From: a virus | Reading direction: 5' to 3' (one strand) | DNA length: 39,714 bases | IMG/VR virus record: IMGVR_UViG_3300003885_000014 | Span: 1-39,714 of that record | The notes under the pieces: model-generated | Seen by the model: the letters and a program-made list of their open reading frames with translations, nothing else | Database searches by the model: none | What the model was told of the DNA's origin: nothing | Made by a program: the position numbers and the translations under genes | In this document: positions 1 through 7,805 of the stretch, one piece after another | Layout of the letters: each line of letters begins with the position of its first letter | Numbering within the stretch: the first letter of the stretch is position 1

Positions 1-91
1 ACCAGGTCAAGACACTGGAAACAGCCATAACCTGGGACAAATCAGTCACTGAGGACGATTTACCTGTAATGGTCAGCCAGCACGAATGTAT
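1..91. repeat. Terminal direct repeat, left copy
   Basis: These 91 bases are identical to the last 91 bases of the window (39624-39714). A gene reads continuously through the join, so this is most simply the overlap of a circular or circularly permuted assembly. A short physical terminal repeat cannot be excluded from sequence alone. The unit genome is 39,623 bp. Confidence 0.95.
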
Positions 92-176
92 CGCATGTGG
101 CCGCAATATGGTCAGTGTCAGGCGCAATGCTTATGACGCACTGCACCATTCACAGCACATGACACGGCGTCAATAG
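3..176 (+). CDS. Small zinc-finger protein, 3' part (junction-spanning gene)
   Basis: This is the 3' part of a 71-residue gene whose start lies at 39584, across the circular join. The whole product begins MMCNCGG and has a Cys-x-Cys pair near the N terminus and a Cys-x-x-Cys (CIACG) near residue 45, with His residues further on. This is consistent with a small zinc-binding or zinc-ribbon fold. It ends at TAG 174-176 and lies directly before the tandem palindromes and the terminase genes. No family is recognised; a DNA- or protein-binding accessory role is an inference from the cysteines only. Confidence 0.7.
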   Translation, partial: QVKTLETAITWDKSVTEDDLPVMVSQHECIACGRNMVSVRRNAYDALHHSQHMTRRQ

Positions 177-196
177 TGGTTTAGGATTGGAATAGT

Positions 197-227
197 GGAC
201 ATTTTGTCCATGTGGTACATTTTGACC
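197..227. promoter_or_regulatory. Tandem palindromes upstream of terminase (site B)
   Basis: GGACATTTTGTCC (197-209) is a perfect 5+3+5 palindrome. An imperfect relative, GGTACATTTTGACC (214-227), follows 17 bases downstream of its start. The block closely resembles 38432-38464, which precedes another rightward gene. The position between the junction gene and the small terminase, in noncoding DNA, suggests an operator or activator site. No good sigma-70 hexamer pair is seen here. Confidence 0.55.
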
Positions 228-252
228 CACAATTCAAATACATGGTGACATT

Positions 253-555
253 GTGCCGGGACCAGGCGGAAGCAGGAAAGGAATACCAAACAAAAACAAG
301 CAGGCATTGCTAGCGCGGCTTGCTGAGAGGTTCCCTGAATGGAATCCAGTTATTGAAATGGCCGCCGTTGCTGTGGCTATGGGTGACAGCCTGAAACCAT
401 ACGAAACGGCTAAGATTGAGGACTTGCGTGCATTGATTGACGCAAACGACAAGGTAGCGCAATACCTCACGCCGAAACTGAAAGCCGTAGAATTATCAGG
501 TGCTGATGGTGGCCCGCTGGTGGTTGAGATACTCAGTGAAGACATGAAGCTGTGA
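253..555 (+). CDS. Terminase small subunit (probable)
   Basis: This 100-residue protein uses a GTG start. It opens with a Gly/Lys/Asn-rich segment (GGSRKGIPNKNKQALL) followed by mostly helical sequence, a pattern common in small terminase proteins that recognise the packaging site and load DNA onto the motor. It lies directly before the large terminase gene, whose GTG start overlaps this gene's TGA stop. The call rests on this context and the N-terminal motif; no structural motif proves it. Confidence 0.65.
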   Translation: MPGPGGSRKGIPNKNKQALLARLAERFPEWNPVIEMAAVAVAMGDSLKPYETAKIEDLRALIDANDKVAQYLTPKLKAVELSGADGGPLVVEILSEDMKL

Positions 556-1880
556 CCGGGTTCATTCTCACCGGCAAACAGCAAGAGGCTCAGGAACTGC
601 TAAGGGGCGCGGCCACACATATCGCACTGACTGGTGGCTCGCGATCCGGCAAAACGGCGCTACTCCTACGAGCTGTAGCACTTCGGGCGCTCAAGGCTTC
701 AAAGTCCCGCCACGCCATTCTCCGATTCAGACTGAACCACCTGAAAGCCTCAATCATCAACGACAGTTGGCCGAAGATGCTCGGGCAGTGTTTCCCGCAG
801 GTGAAGGTGGGCCTCGACAAACAAGACTTGTTCGCTACCTTTCCGAATGGCTCCCAAGTGTGGTTCGGTGGACTGGACGACAAAGAGCGAGTTGAGAAGG
901 TTTTAGGCCAGGAACATTCGACGATATACCTCAACGAGTGTTCGCAAATATCTTTCCAGTCCCGCAATATGGCGATGACACGGTTGGCACAGGCGGTCAA
1001 TCATGACGTGAAGTCACACGAGGATGAACCGCTACCGCTTCGTATGTACTACGATGCCAACCCTCCGAAAAAGTCCCACTGGCTCTATCACCTGTTCGTT
1101 AGGAAACTGAAGCCCGGTACATTGCAGACGCTCAACAATCCGAACGATTACGTCACAATGCAGATGAATCCCATTGATAACCTGGCCAATCTACCCAAGG
1201 GGTACATCGACACACTGAAGGACTTGCCTGTCCATATGCGTAAAAGGTTCCTCGACGGCGAGTACGGTGATACAGCTCCGGGCGCTTTATGGGATGAGGA
1301 CGTGTTCGAGAAATGGCGCCACATGTCCGGCGAGTTGGTGGATATGCTGAGGATTGTTGTGGCTGTCGATCCATCGGGAGCCAGTGACGACGAGGATGAG
1401 AACAACGACGATATAGGCATAGTGGTCTGTGGACTGGGTACAGACGGCAATGCTTATGTTCTTGAAGACCTGACGCTACACGGCAGCCCGGCGAAGTGGG
1501 GCAACGTTGCTACTACGGCATACGATAGACATTCGGCTGATTTGATTGTGGGCGAAGTCAATTATGGCGGGACAATGGTCGAATTTGTGGTACGCGCTGC
1601 AAGCCCTCATGTGCCGTACAAGTCTGTCACGGCAACACGCGGCAAGGTTGTCAGGGCGCAGCCTATCGCGGCGCTGTACGAGCAGGGCAAGGTCCGACAC
1701 GTAGGTAACTTCGCTAAGTTGGAAGACGAGCTCTGCGCCTTTACAGAGACTGGATACCAGGGGGCCAAGAGTCCTAACCGTGCCGACGCTCTGGTGTGGG
1801 CGATGACCGAGTTGTTTCCTGGAATTGCTCAGGGCAAATCTGAATTCAAACCGATTAAATTTGCAGGATGGGGCGGGTAG
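552..1880 (+). CDS. terL: Terminase large subunit, DNA-packaging ATPase/nuclease
   Basis: This is the motor that cuts concatemeric DNA and pumps it into the prohead at the portal. The 442 residues carry a Walker A loop GGSRSGKT (residues 28-35), a Walker B-like IYLNE (125-129), and an RNase H-like nuclease domain with Asp273 in AVDPSG, Glu335 in VGEVNYGG and Asp412 in NRADALVWA. The length is normal for the family. The GTG start overlaps the stop of the small subunit gene by four bases (GTGA), so translation is probably coupled. The portal gene follows two bases after its stop. Confidence 0.95.
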   Translation: MTGFILTGKQQEAQELLRGAATHIALTGGSRSGKTALLLRAVALRALKASKSRHAILRFRLNHLKASIINDSWPKMLGQCFPQVKVGLDKQDLFATFPNGSQVWFGGLDDKERVEKVLGQEHSTIYLNECSQISFQSRNMAMTRLAQAVNHDVKSHEDEPLPLRMYYDANPPKKSHWLYHLFVRKLKPGTLQTLNNPNDYVTMQMNPIDNLANLPKGYIDTLKDLPVHMRKRFLDGEYGDTAPGALWDEDVFEKWRHMSGELVDMLRIVVAVDPSGASDDEDENNDDIGIVVCGLGTDGNAYVLEDLTLHGSPAKWGNVATTAYDRHSADLIVGEVNYGGTMVEFVVRAASPHVPYKSVTATRGKVVRAQPIAALYEQGKVRHVGNFAKLEDELCAFTETGYQGAKSPNRADALVWAMTELFPGIAQGKSEFKPIKFAGWGG

Positions 1881-1881
1881 A

Positions 1882-4089
1882 ATGGAACATATTGATCACA
1901 CTGACCATGACAACATGCTGGCCGGCTTAAAAGAGTCGTTCGACCTGGATCACGAGAACCGTGAGCGAGTCCGGGAAGCGCGGTTGTTCGTGTCAAAACG
2001 TGACGGACAATGGCAGCCGGAGCTAATCAAAGCTTTTGATGACGCCCCTCGCTACACGTTCGATATGACATCGCCGCAGATTGACCAGGTTGCTGGAGCT
2101 TTGGAAAAGGCCGACTTCGTGATTGATATTGAGCCTGCCGGTGCCGGTTCAACGAAGGAAACCGCCGAGGCGTACGACGGACTGATAAGGAACATCCAGA
2201 ACATTTCAAGAGCTAACGCGGTGTACAACTCCGCATCCCGTGAAATGGTAACAAGTGGTTTTGACGGTTGGCGTGTGGTCCAGAAGTTCATCGACGGTGA
2301 CACGTTCGATCAAGACCTGGCCATCGAGCGGGTAGGTAATTGGATAGATCGTGTATGGTTCGGGCCACATGAGGAGCCGGATGCCTCGGACGCTGATCGA
2401 GGCTGGATACTGACGGGCATTACCAAGCCTCAGTACAAGGACCGCTACCCCGATGGAAGTATGCAGAGCGTCAGTATTGAGCGCAGTTCTACGGCGTATT
2501 GCTCGCACCCTGAACAGATACTTGTAGGCGAATACCTCTACGTGAAGGAGATATCCCGCGAACTGGTAATGATGTCAGACGGCAGCGTGTACGAGCGTGA
2601 CGATGACTTTAACCGCATCATTGACGAACTGGCCCAACGCCAGGAGCCGGTGTTTATCGCTCTGGACAAGGACGGCAACGAGCGCACACGGGTACGGAAA
2701 AAACGTACCGTATGGTCACGCCGGTTCGACAATGGTGGCTGGCTCAGTACAGCTAAACCAACAGTATTTTCATGGATACCGCTTATCCCGTTATACGGTA
2801 ATTTTAAGATTATCGAACAGAAGGTGATTTATTACGGCGTGGTCGAGAAACTGTATGACTATCAGCGCGGTTACAACACTTCAAAATCCAGAGAGATTGC
2901 GGAGGGTTCACTAGCCCCAAGGGGAAAGTACTGGGGAACTGAGAAGCAGGTCTTAGGCCATACTAAATCGCTCGCCACACTCAATACTAATTCCGAACCG
3001 TTACAGATTTACAATTCCGATCCAGACTCGCCAGGCCCACCGTTATGGCAGAACGGAGGCACAATTAACCCAGGACTCATAACCCTATCTCAATCAATGG
3101 CCGAAGGGATGCGCGAGTCTTCTGGAAAGTTCGCGGCGAGCATGGGCGATAATCCCAACGCTCAATCAGGCGTGGCTATCGAAGCATTACAGGCCCGTGG
3201 GGACATTGGCACGATCAAGTATTTCCAGGCCCGTGAAACAGCGCAATGCCATACCGCCAAGATATTATTGGCCGCGATACCGAAAGTCTACCAACCCGGC
3301 AGGCAGATACGGTTGCTGAAAGATGACGGCGTGTCGAAGACTGTGACCGTGGGCGAACAGGTGCAGGACCGGCAGACCGGGCAGATTACAACGCTGAATG
3401 ATTTATCTGTTGGTGTGTATGACGTTTCATGTACCAGTGGGCCGAGTTTTAAGTCCAGGCAATCTGAGACAGTGTCCGGGCTCATAGAGATCGCCCAAGT
3501 CCAGCCGGAGGTTTTACAGCTTGGCGCGGACATTCTGCTGGATAATATTTCTGCGCCCGGACTTGCTCAGGTAGCGGAGCGGATGCGGGCGCAATTGTTT
3601 AATGCAGGTGCTATCCCTGTCTCCCAGTGGTCTGAAGAAGAACAACAGGAGGTCGCCAGACAGCAACAGGCCGCGCAGAATCAACCACCACAAGAGGATC
3701 CAAATTTACTGATTGGACAGGCGGAGCTGATCCGGGCAAAAAACGAGGAGGCTAAGACTCAAGTCGATATTGCCGTCAAGACTGGACAGCAACAACTGGC
3801 TGAACAACGAGAGCAGCGTGAAGCTTTTAATGCCAACGCCCGCGCCAGAACAGAGGCTATGAAGCTCCAGGGCGCAGTCCAGAACGATGAATTCAGAAGG
3901 ATGATGGATGCTATGCGCCAGCAACAAGACGCCCAGGCTGCACAGGTTAATAACCTGAAAACAATGACCCAAGCTCTTGTAGAGTTAACTAAGGCGTATG
4001 GCGTGGAGACTATCGCTTCACCTGGCTCAGTCAGGACTTTACAGAGCCAAATTGCTATAATTGACTCCGAACAAAGCGGTATTCAATAG
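1882..4089 (+). CDS. Portal protein (P22 gp1-like)
   Basis: This gene encodes the dodecameric channel at one head vertex through which DNA is packaged and ejected. From ATG 1882 it is 735 residues, close to the 725 of P22 gp1. The frame is open further upstream, but the start at 1882 has a G-rich ribosome site and follows the terminase stop directly. The central region has portal-like features (the PLYGNFKIIEQK and RGYNTSKSR stretches). The C-terminal third (about 590-700) is Gln/Ala/Glu-rich helix, as expected for a barrel or crown extension. Order and length both support the call. Confidence 0.9.
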   Translation: MEHIDHTDHDNMLAGLKESFDLDHENRERVREARLFVSKRDGQWQPELIKAFDDAPRYTFDMTSPQIDQVAGALEKADFVIDIEPAGAGSTKETAEAYDGLIRNIQNISRANAVYNSASREMVTSGFDGWRVVQKFIDGDTFDQDLAIERVGNWIDRVWFGPHEEPDASDADRGWILTGITKPQYKDRYPDGSMQSVSIERSSTAYCSHPEQILVGEYLYVKEISRELVMMSDGSVYERDDDFNRIIDELAQRQEPVFIALDKDGNERTRVRKKRTVWSRRFDNGGWLSTAKPTVFSWIPLIPLYGNFKIIEQKVIYYGVVEKLYDYQRGYNTSKSREIAEGSLAPRGKYWGTEKQVLGHTKSLATLNTNSEPLQIYNSDPDSPGPPLWQNGGTINPGLITLSQSMAEGMRESSGKFAASMGDNPNAQSGVAIEALQARGDIGTIKYFQARETAQCHTAKILLAAIPKVYQPGRQIRLLKDDGVSKTVTVGEQVQDRQTGQITTLNDLSVGVYDVSCTSGPSFKSRQSETVSGLIEIAQVQPEVLQLGADILLDNISAPGLAQVAERMRAQLFNAGAIPVSQWSEEEQQEVARQQQAAQNQPPQEDPNLLIGQAELIRAKNEEAKTQVDIAVKTGQQQLAEQREQREAFNANARARTEAMKLQGAVQNDEFRRMMDAMRQQQDAQAAQVNNLKTMTQALVELTKAYGVETIASPGSVRTLQSQIAIIDSEQSGIQ

Positions 4090-4098
4090 GGGTTATCT

Positions 4099-4731
4099 AT
4101 GCCTAATTTTATTGATCTAGTCGGACATGTTTATGGCCGTCTGGAGGTTATTTCCAAGAAAGGAAAAACAAATAACGGTAATTATTTATGGAAGTGCCTA
4201 TGTGAATGCGGCAAAACATCCATAGTTTCTGGAGGCAATCTGAGAAATGGACACACAAGAAGTTGTGGGTGCTTGAATTCTGAAGTTGCGTCAAAAACGC
4301 ACAAAACTCACGGCATGCGCAAAACCCCTATATATAATACTTGGCTAGCTATGAGGGAAAGATGTTCTAACGTAAAGCATATCGAATTCAAGCGCTATGG
4401 TGGCCGGGGCATCTCAGTATGCAGTCGGTGGGCTGATAGTTTTGAAAACTTCCTTGCAGACATGGGTGAAAAACCGACACCAAAGCATTCAATTGACAGG
4501 CGAGACTCAAACGGCAATTACACCCCTGAGAATTGCCGATGGGCAACAATCAAGCAGCAACAGCGAAACCGTAGGAACAACTTAGTGATAATTTACGACG
4601 GGCAAGTCAGATGCCTGTCAGAGTGGGCCGAAGTTTTAGGCATTGGAAGAGGCGCACTTAAAAGCAGAATAAACGCCGATTGGCCGATTCACAAAGCATT
4701 TACCCAGCCCGTGCGTGGATGTCATTCTTAA
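4099..4731 (+). CDS. HNH homing-type endonuclease, copy 1
   Basis: This 210-residue free-standing endonuclease carries an N-terminal zinc-knuckle region (CLCECGK near residue 34, SCGC near 56) and an HNH core with the motif HSIDRRDSNGNY followed by PENCRWAT (about 130-150). A C-terminal helix-turn-helix-like segment (LSEWAEVLGIGRGALKSRI) probably gives DNA specificity. It is inserted between portal and scaffold, which adjoin in P22. It has its own GGGG ribosome site. Codon use looks more AT-rich than in the neighbours, typical of a mobile intruder. It is one of three related copies in the genome. Confidence 0.9.
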   Translation: MPNFIDLVGHVYGRLEVISKKGKTNNGNYLWKCLCECGKTSIVSGGNLRNGHTRSCGCLNSEVASKTHKTHGMRKTPIYNTWLAMRERCSNVKHIEFKRYGGRGISVCSRWADSFENFLADMGEKPTPKHSIDRRDSNGNYTPENCRWATIKQQQRNRRNNLVIIYDGQVRCLSEWAEVLGIGRGALKSRINADWPIHKAFTQPVRGCHS

Positions 4732-4743
4732 CAGGAGAAGATC

Positions 4744-5517
4744 ATGCAAGATGACGAAGCAGAGGTAACAGGCGAGTCTGAGGACGCGACAGAGCCGAAC
4801 GCGAGTCAGGAACAGCCGGAGGGAGAGCCGCAAAAAGAGGAGCCGAAGGCTGAGCCGTTAAGTGAATTGCAGCAGAAAGTCTTTAATGAGGCTCTCGGCA
4901 GCAAGGTCCAGCGGGCACGAGAAGCCGAAGAAAAAGCGGAACAGTTGACACGGGAGCTTGCTGAGGCGAGGTCACAGATACCGCAAGCTGTAAAGCCCGT
5001 AGTTCCACCACTTCCTGACGCTTACTCTGACACCTTCGCCGAGGAGATGGCAGCCCGCGACACGGCGATGGTCGAGTCTGCCAAGTATGAGGCCATTCAG
5101 ACGGCCAACGCACGGCAAGCAGAGGCTCAACAACAGCAGCTCTACGCTGACCAACAGACAGCACTCAAGGCCACAGTTACAGCTTTCAGCGACCGAGGCA
5201 GCAAGATAGGCATCGACGCCATAGCACTCGACACGGCGGCGAATGTGCTGGCCGCAGGTGGTCTAGCCGGCCAAGTCGGCCATCATATCCTGAACCATGA
5301 GCAAGGCCCGGCCATTACGATGTACCTGGCCCGCAATCCTGTAGAAGTTGATAACCTGGCCCGTATGGCGCCGATGGACGCAGCGGCACGGATAGCTACG
5401 GAGATAGCCGCAAAGGCCAAGGCGAGCGCGGTGGATGCGCCTCCTGATCCGGTGGAGACTGAAAAAGGTGGCGGGGCGGCGCTTGAGTACGGGCCGAAGG
5501 GCGCGGTATATGAATAG
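4744..5517 (+). CDS. Scaffolding protein (probable, P22 gp8-like)
   Basis: This 257-residue acidic, Glu/Ala/Gln-rich, largely helical protein sits between the portal and coat genes, as the scaffold does in P22. The N terminus is disordered and highly acidic. A coiled-coil segment covers about 50-80 (AREAEEKAEQLTRELAEARS). The C-terminal third is Ala-rich and helical and would be expected to contact coat. The ribosome site GGAG precedes ATG 4744. A scaffold role (directing coat assembly, then leaving the head) is inferred from position and composition. Confidence 0.8.
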   Translation: MQDDEAEVTGESEDATEPNASQEQPEGEPQKEEPKAEPLSELQQKVFNEALGSKVQRAREAEEKAEQLTRELAEARSQIPQAVKPVVPPLPDAYSDTFAEEMAARDTAMVESAKYEAIQTANARQAEAQQQQLYADQQTALKATVTAFSDRGSKIGIDAIALDTAANVLAAGGLAGQVGHHILNHEQGPAITMYLARNPVEVDNLARMAPMDAAARIATEIAAKAKASAVDAPPDPVETEKGGGAALEYGPKGAVYE

Positions 5518-5546
5518 TTGACGCTATGACAAGTCGGGGTTATATT
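5518..5546 (+). promoter_or_regulatory. Sigma-70 promoter for the coat gene
   Basis: TTGACG (5518-5523) and TATATT (5541-5546) are separated by exactly 17 bases, each hexamer matching the sigma-70 consensus at five of six positions. It begins right after the scaffold stop codon and points at the coat gene. Predicted initiation is near 5552-5554, giving a leader of about 143 bases before ATG 5696. Confidence 0.75.
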
Positions 5547-5547
5547 G

Positions 5548-5680
5548 CCCGTTACGCCCATCAGAGCGGTTAATCTGAGGCAAGCCGCAACCCTAACGGG
5601 AATGGCTGCCGGACTGACAATCCGGTAGTCCCTGGCCACGGCACCCAGGCGATACCAGTGAAAACTGGATTTATTCGTCT
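5548..5680 (+). promoter_or_regulatory. Structured 5' leader of the coat mRNA
   Basis: This noncoding stretch between scaffold and coat folds on paper into successive helices. Elements are: CCCGTTA 5548-5554 with TAACGGG 5594-5600; TCAGA 5561-5565 with TCTGA 5574-5578; CCGGA 5609-5613 with TCCGG 5621-5625 around a 7-base loop; CCTGG 5631-5635 with CCAGG 5645-5649; and CCAGT 5655-5659 with ACTGG 5664-5668 capped by a GAAA tetraloop. GGACT 5611-5615 can instead pair with AGTCC 5627-5631, which would break the third hairpin. GCGG in the second loop (5566-5569) could pair with CCGC 5585-5588. The ribosome site GAGGTG (5684-5689) follows. It is not a tRNA: there is no acceptor stem or T-arm. Confidence 0.55.
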
Positions 5681-5695
5681 TATGAGGTGCAAGTC

Positions 5696-6973
5696 ATGCC
5701 AGCCAATAACCTAACATCGAACATCACACGAAAGGTGGCGCGTGTTTTTCTCGACGCTGCCGAATCGTCCCGAGTGCTTTCAAAGTCCGTTAACCGGCAA
5801 TTGTTGCAGGGGAAGTTCACCCCGCAATCTGGGGCAATCACTGATTTCAAACGCCCACATGATTACATCGCCAGCGAAACCGCAGACGGTGATATCAGCG
5901 GCGAAACAAAGTCACACCTGACCGCAGGTAAGGCTTCTGGTGTGGTCCAGAACTGGATTACTACAGCCGTCGAGTGGGGTTCCCATGAGGAAGCACTGGA
6001 ACTCGACCAGTTGAAGGAAATCCTCGCCCCGCAGGCTGTCCGGGTAATCAACACCCTGGAGAAAAACCTGGGTTCGTTTATGTTGAATAACTCCGGTCTG
6101 GTGGCAGGCGATCCAGATACCGCAATCACGAAATGGTCTGATATCTCCCAGGCAGGCGCTTTGTTACAGGCCACAGGTGTACCGAATGATGGCGCCTGGC
6201 GGTATGTGATGAATCCGTTTAATACCACTGCATTGGCTGACACTCAGGCCGGACTGGCCTCGGGTGATAATCGTCTTGTGACGGTCGCATGGGAAAAGGC
6301 GCAAATCACCAGCCGCTTCGGTGGACTGATGGCGATGACCTCAAACGCCCTGAGTACTCGCACGGCATCGGCCAATGTGGATCGGGCTGGAACGCTTGCG
6401 GCCACACCAGACGCAACTTATCTGACTGCCAAGGACACCTATCAGCAGACTTTGCAATTGGCTGGTATGGGTGCCGGTAGTGAGACGATTAAAGCGGGTG
6501 ACATTCTGGAATTTCCAGCATCGAACCGGCTTAACCTTGCCACTCGTGATGTGGTTATTGGCGCTGATGGCAGCCCGGTTCTATGGACTGCGGTTGTTTT
6601 GGCCGACGTTGTTATGGCTGGTGGCGCTGCGACTGTAGTGGTCAGTGGGCCTGCTCTCATCGAGGCTGACGGCCAGTACAACACTGTGGACCGTGCGCTG
6701 ACCTCGGGTGACGTTGTGAACATTCTCGGCACTGAGGCGAAGGTGTATCAGCCCAATCTGTTCTTTCATGAGCAGGCGTTTGGGTTGGGTACGGTGAAAC
6801 TGCCCAAGCTTTTCTCTACCGATACGGTGGCCATTTCTGAGGACGGATTCTCCCTGCGAGTTTCCAAATACAGCGACGGCGACGCCAACACCCAGAAGAT
6901 GCGTGTTGATATTCTCCCGGCCTTTGCGGTGTTCAATCCGCTGTACGCCGGCCAGGGGTTCGGAACTCCATAG
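5696..6973 (+). CDS. Major capsid (coat) protein, P22 gp5-like
   Basis: This 425-residue protein begins MPANNLTSNIT and lies downstream of the scaffold, as P22 gp5 (430 residues) does. It would form the icosahedral shell on the scaffold. The start at ATG 5696 is chosen because GAGGTG lies six bases before it; the in-frame GTG at 5687 overlaps that ribosome site. The middle and C-terminal parts are beta-rich (about residues 250-330), as expected of an HK97-fold coat with an inserted domain. Its own promoter, long leader and downstream terminator suggest independent high-level expression. Confidence 0.88.
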   Translation: MPANNLTSNITRKVARVFLDAAESSRVLSKSVNRQLLQGKFTPQSGAITDFKRPHDYIASETADGDISGETKSHLTAGKASGVVQNWITTAVEWGSHEEALELDQLKEILAPQAVRVINTLEKNLGSFMLNNSGLVAGDPDTAITKWSDISQAGALLQATGVPNDGAWRYVMNPFNTTALADTQAGLASGDNRLVTVAWEKAQITSRFGGLMAMTSNALSTRTASANVDRAGTLAATPDATYLTAKDTYQQTLQLAGMGAGSETIKAGDILEFPASNRLNLATRDVVIGADGSPVLWTAVVLADVVMAGGAATVVVSGPALIEADGQYNTVDRALTSGDVVNILGTEAKVYQPNLFFHEQAFGLGTVKLPKLFSTDTVAISEDGFSLRVSKYSDGDANTQKMRVDILPAFAVFNPLYAGQGFGTP

Positions 6974-6978
6974 TTAAA

Positions 6979-7007
6979 CCGGGCGGTTAACAGCCGCCCG
7001 GATTTTT
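6979..7007 (+). terminator. Rho-independent terminator after the coat gene
   Basis: CCGGGCGG (6979-6986) pairs perfectly with CCGCCCGG (6994-7001) around a seven-base loop, followed by ATTTTT. It begins a few bases after the coat stop, so most coat transcripts should end here and tail genes would be made at a lower level. Confidence 0.9.
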
Positions 7008-7020
7008 ACAGGGGTACGCC

Positions 7021-7320
7021 GTGGCTCGGTACGGAAAGCAATTCAAAGACAAGGCTATATCCAGGCTCAGAGCAGGCGAGTCGATACAGGATGTATCCCT
7101 GTCGCTGGATATTAAAGTTGAGACTATCCAGAGGTGGGAGGACGAAGCCGATCCTGTTAATGACTTAGGTGTCGATATCGAGCAGCAAACCGCTTACCTG
7201 GAAGTTCCACGTGAGAATGGAATGATTCTTTGGCGCAAGCCGAATGGGCTGGAAATCACCACCAATGACGCAGCCGGTAATATTCAACATGCCGAGTCTG
7301 CCGGATGGGTGCGAGTCTGA
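7021..7320 (+). CDS. Small helix-turn-helix protein
   Basis: This 99-residue product has a GTG start preceded by AGGGG. Residues about 1-40 (YGKQFKDKAISRLRAGESI, then SLDIKVETIQRWEDEA) resemble the helix-turn-helix found at the N terminus of IS3/IS911-type transposase OrfA proteins. The rest (ENGMILWRKPNGLEITTND, then AGW) is a small beta-type segment. It lies between coat and the gp4-like gene, whose start overlaps its stop (TGATG). There is no transposase catalytic domain, so this is not an insertion sequence. Its role is unknown; a minor capsid or DNA-binding role is possible. Confidence 0.6.
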   Translation: MARYGKQFKDKAISRLRAGESIQDVSLSLDIKVETIQRWEDEADPVNDLGVDIEQQTAYLEVPRENGMILWRKPNGLEITTNDAAGNIQHAESAGWVRV

Positions 7321-7805
7321 TGGCATCCGCCGCTCAAGTTGCTACCGCTTCATTGAAACGGATCCTGGTCGAGGCCGACGAAAGCCCTTTAGAAGCCTCC
7401 GAGTATCAGGACTTCATCGACAGCATGAATAACTACATGCTCGCTTTGGACGCTGAAGGCATCAAACTTGGATACACACTTGTCTCCGATTTAGGCGATG
7501 AGGTAACAGTTCCAGTCGGCGCCCTGCGCGGGATTATCGCGAACATGGCCATCGAAGTTTCTCCTGACTACGGCGGCCAGGTGTCGGCTGGATTAATCAA
7601 CGCGGCCAGGGATGGTATGCGCGCCATGCTCCGTTTGGGGATGGGTATCTTGCCCACGGCCTACCCTTCGACATTACCAAGGGGCTCGGGTAATGAAGGC
7701 TGCTTTGATACTGACTATCACTTTTACCCTGAACTTGAGGCCACAATCCTTTCAGAAACGACTGGATCAGTGAATGTCGAGTCAGGAACTAAGGCAGCGA
7801 TATGA
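7320..7805 (+). CDS. Head completion / tail accessory factor, P22 gp4-like
   Basis: This 161-residue helical protein closely matches the length (166) and place of P22 gp4, the adaptor that binds the portal after packaging and lets gp10 attach. The pattern FIDSMNNYMLALDAEGIKLGY is like the gp4 family motif (a helix followed by GI..GY). The start at 7320 overlaps the upstream stop as TGATG; an in-frame ATG at 7305 is possible but unneeded. Its own stop overlaps the next start (ATGA). Confidence 0.8.
   Translation: MASAAQVATASLKRILVEADESPLEASEYQDFIDSMNNYMLALDAEGIKLGYTLVSDLGDEVTVPVGALRGIIANMAIEVSPDYGGQVSAGLINAARDGMRAMLRLGMGILPTAYPSTLPRGSGNEGCFDTDYHFYPELEATILSETTGSVNVESGTKAAI

Noticed and set aside
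5604-5650. tRNA-Val-like anticodon arm (CCGGA-CTGACAA-TCCGG)
   Set aside because: The loop looks like an anticodon loop, but there is no acceptor stem, normal D-loop, T-loop consensus or CCA context.
7021-7320. Insertion sequence OrfA
   Set aside because: Only the HTH-like start resembles transposase OrfA; no OrfB, no terminal inverted repeats and no target duplication seen.
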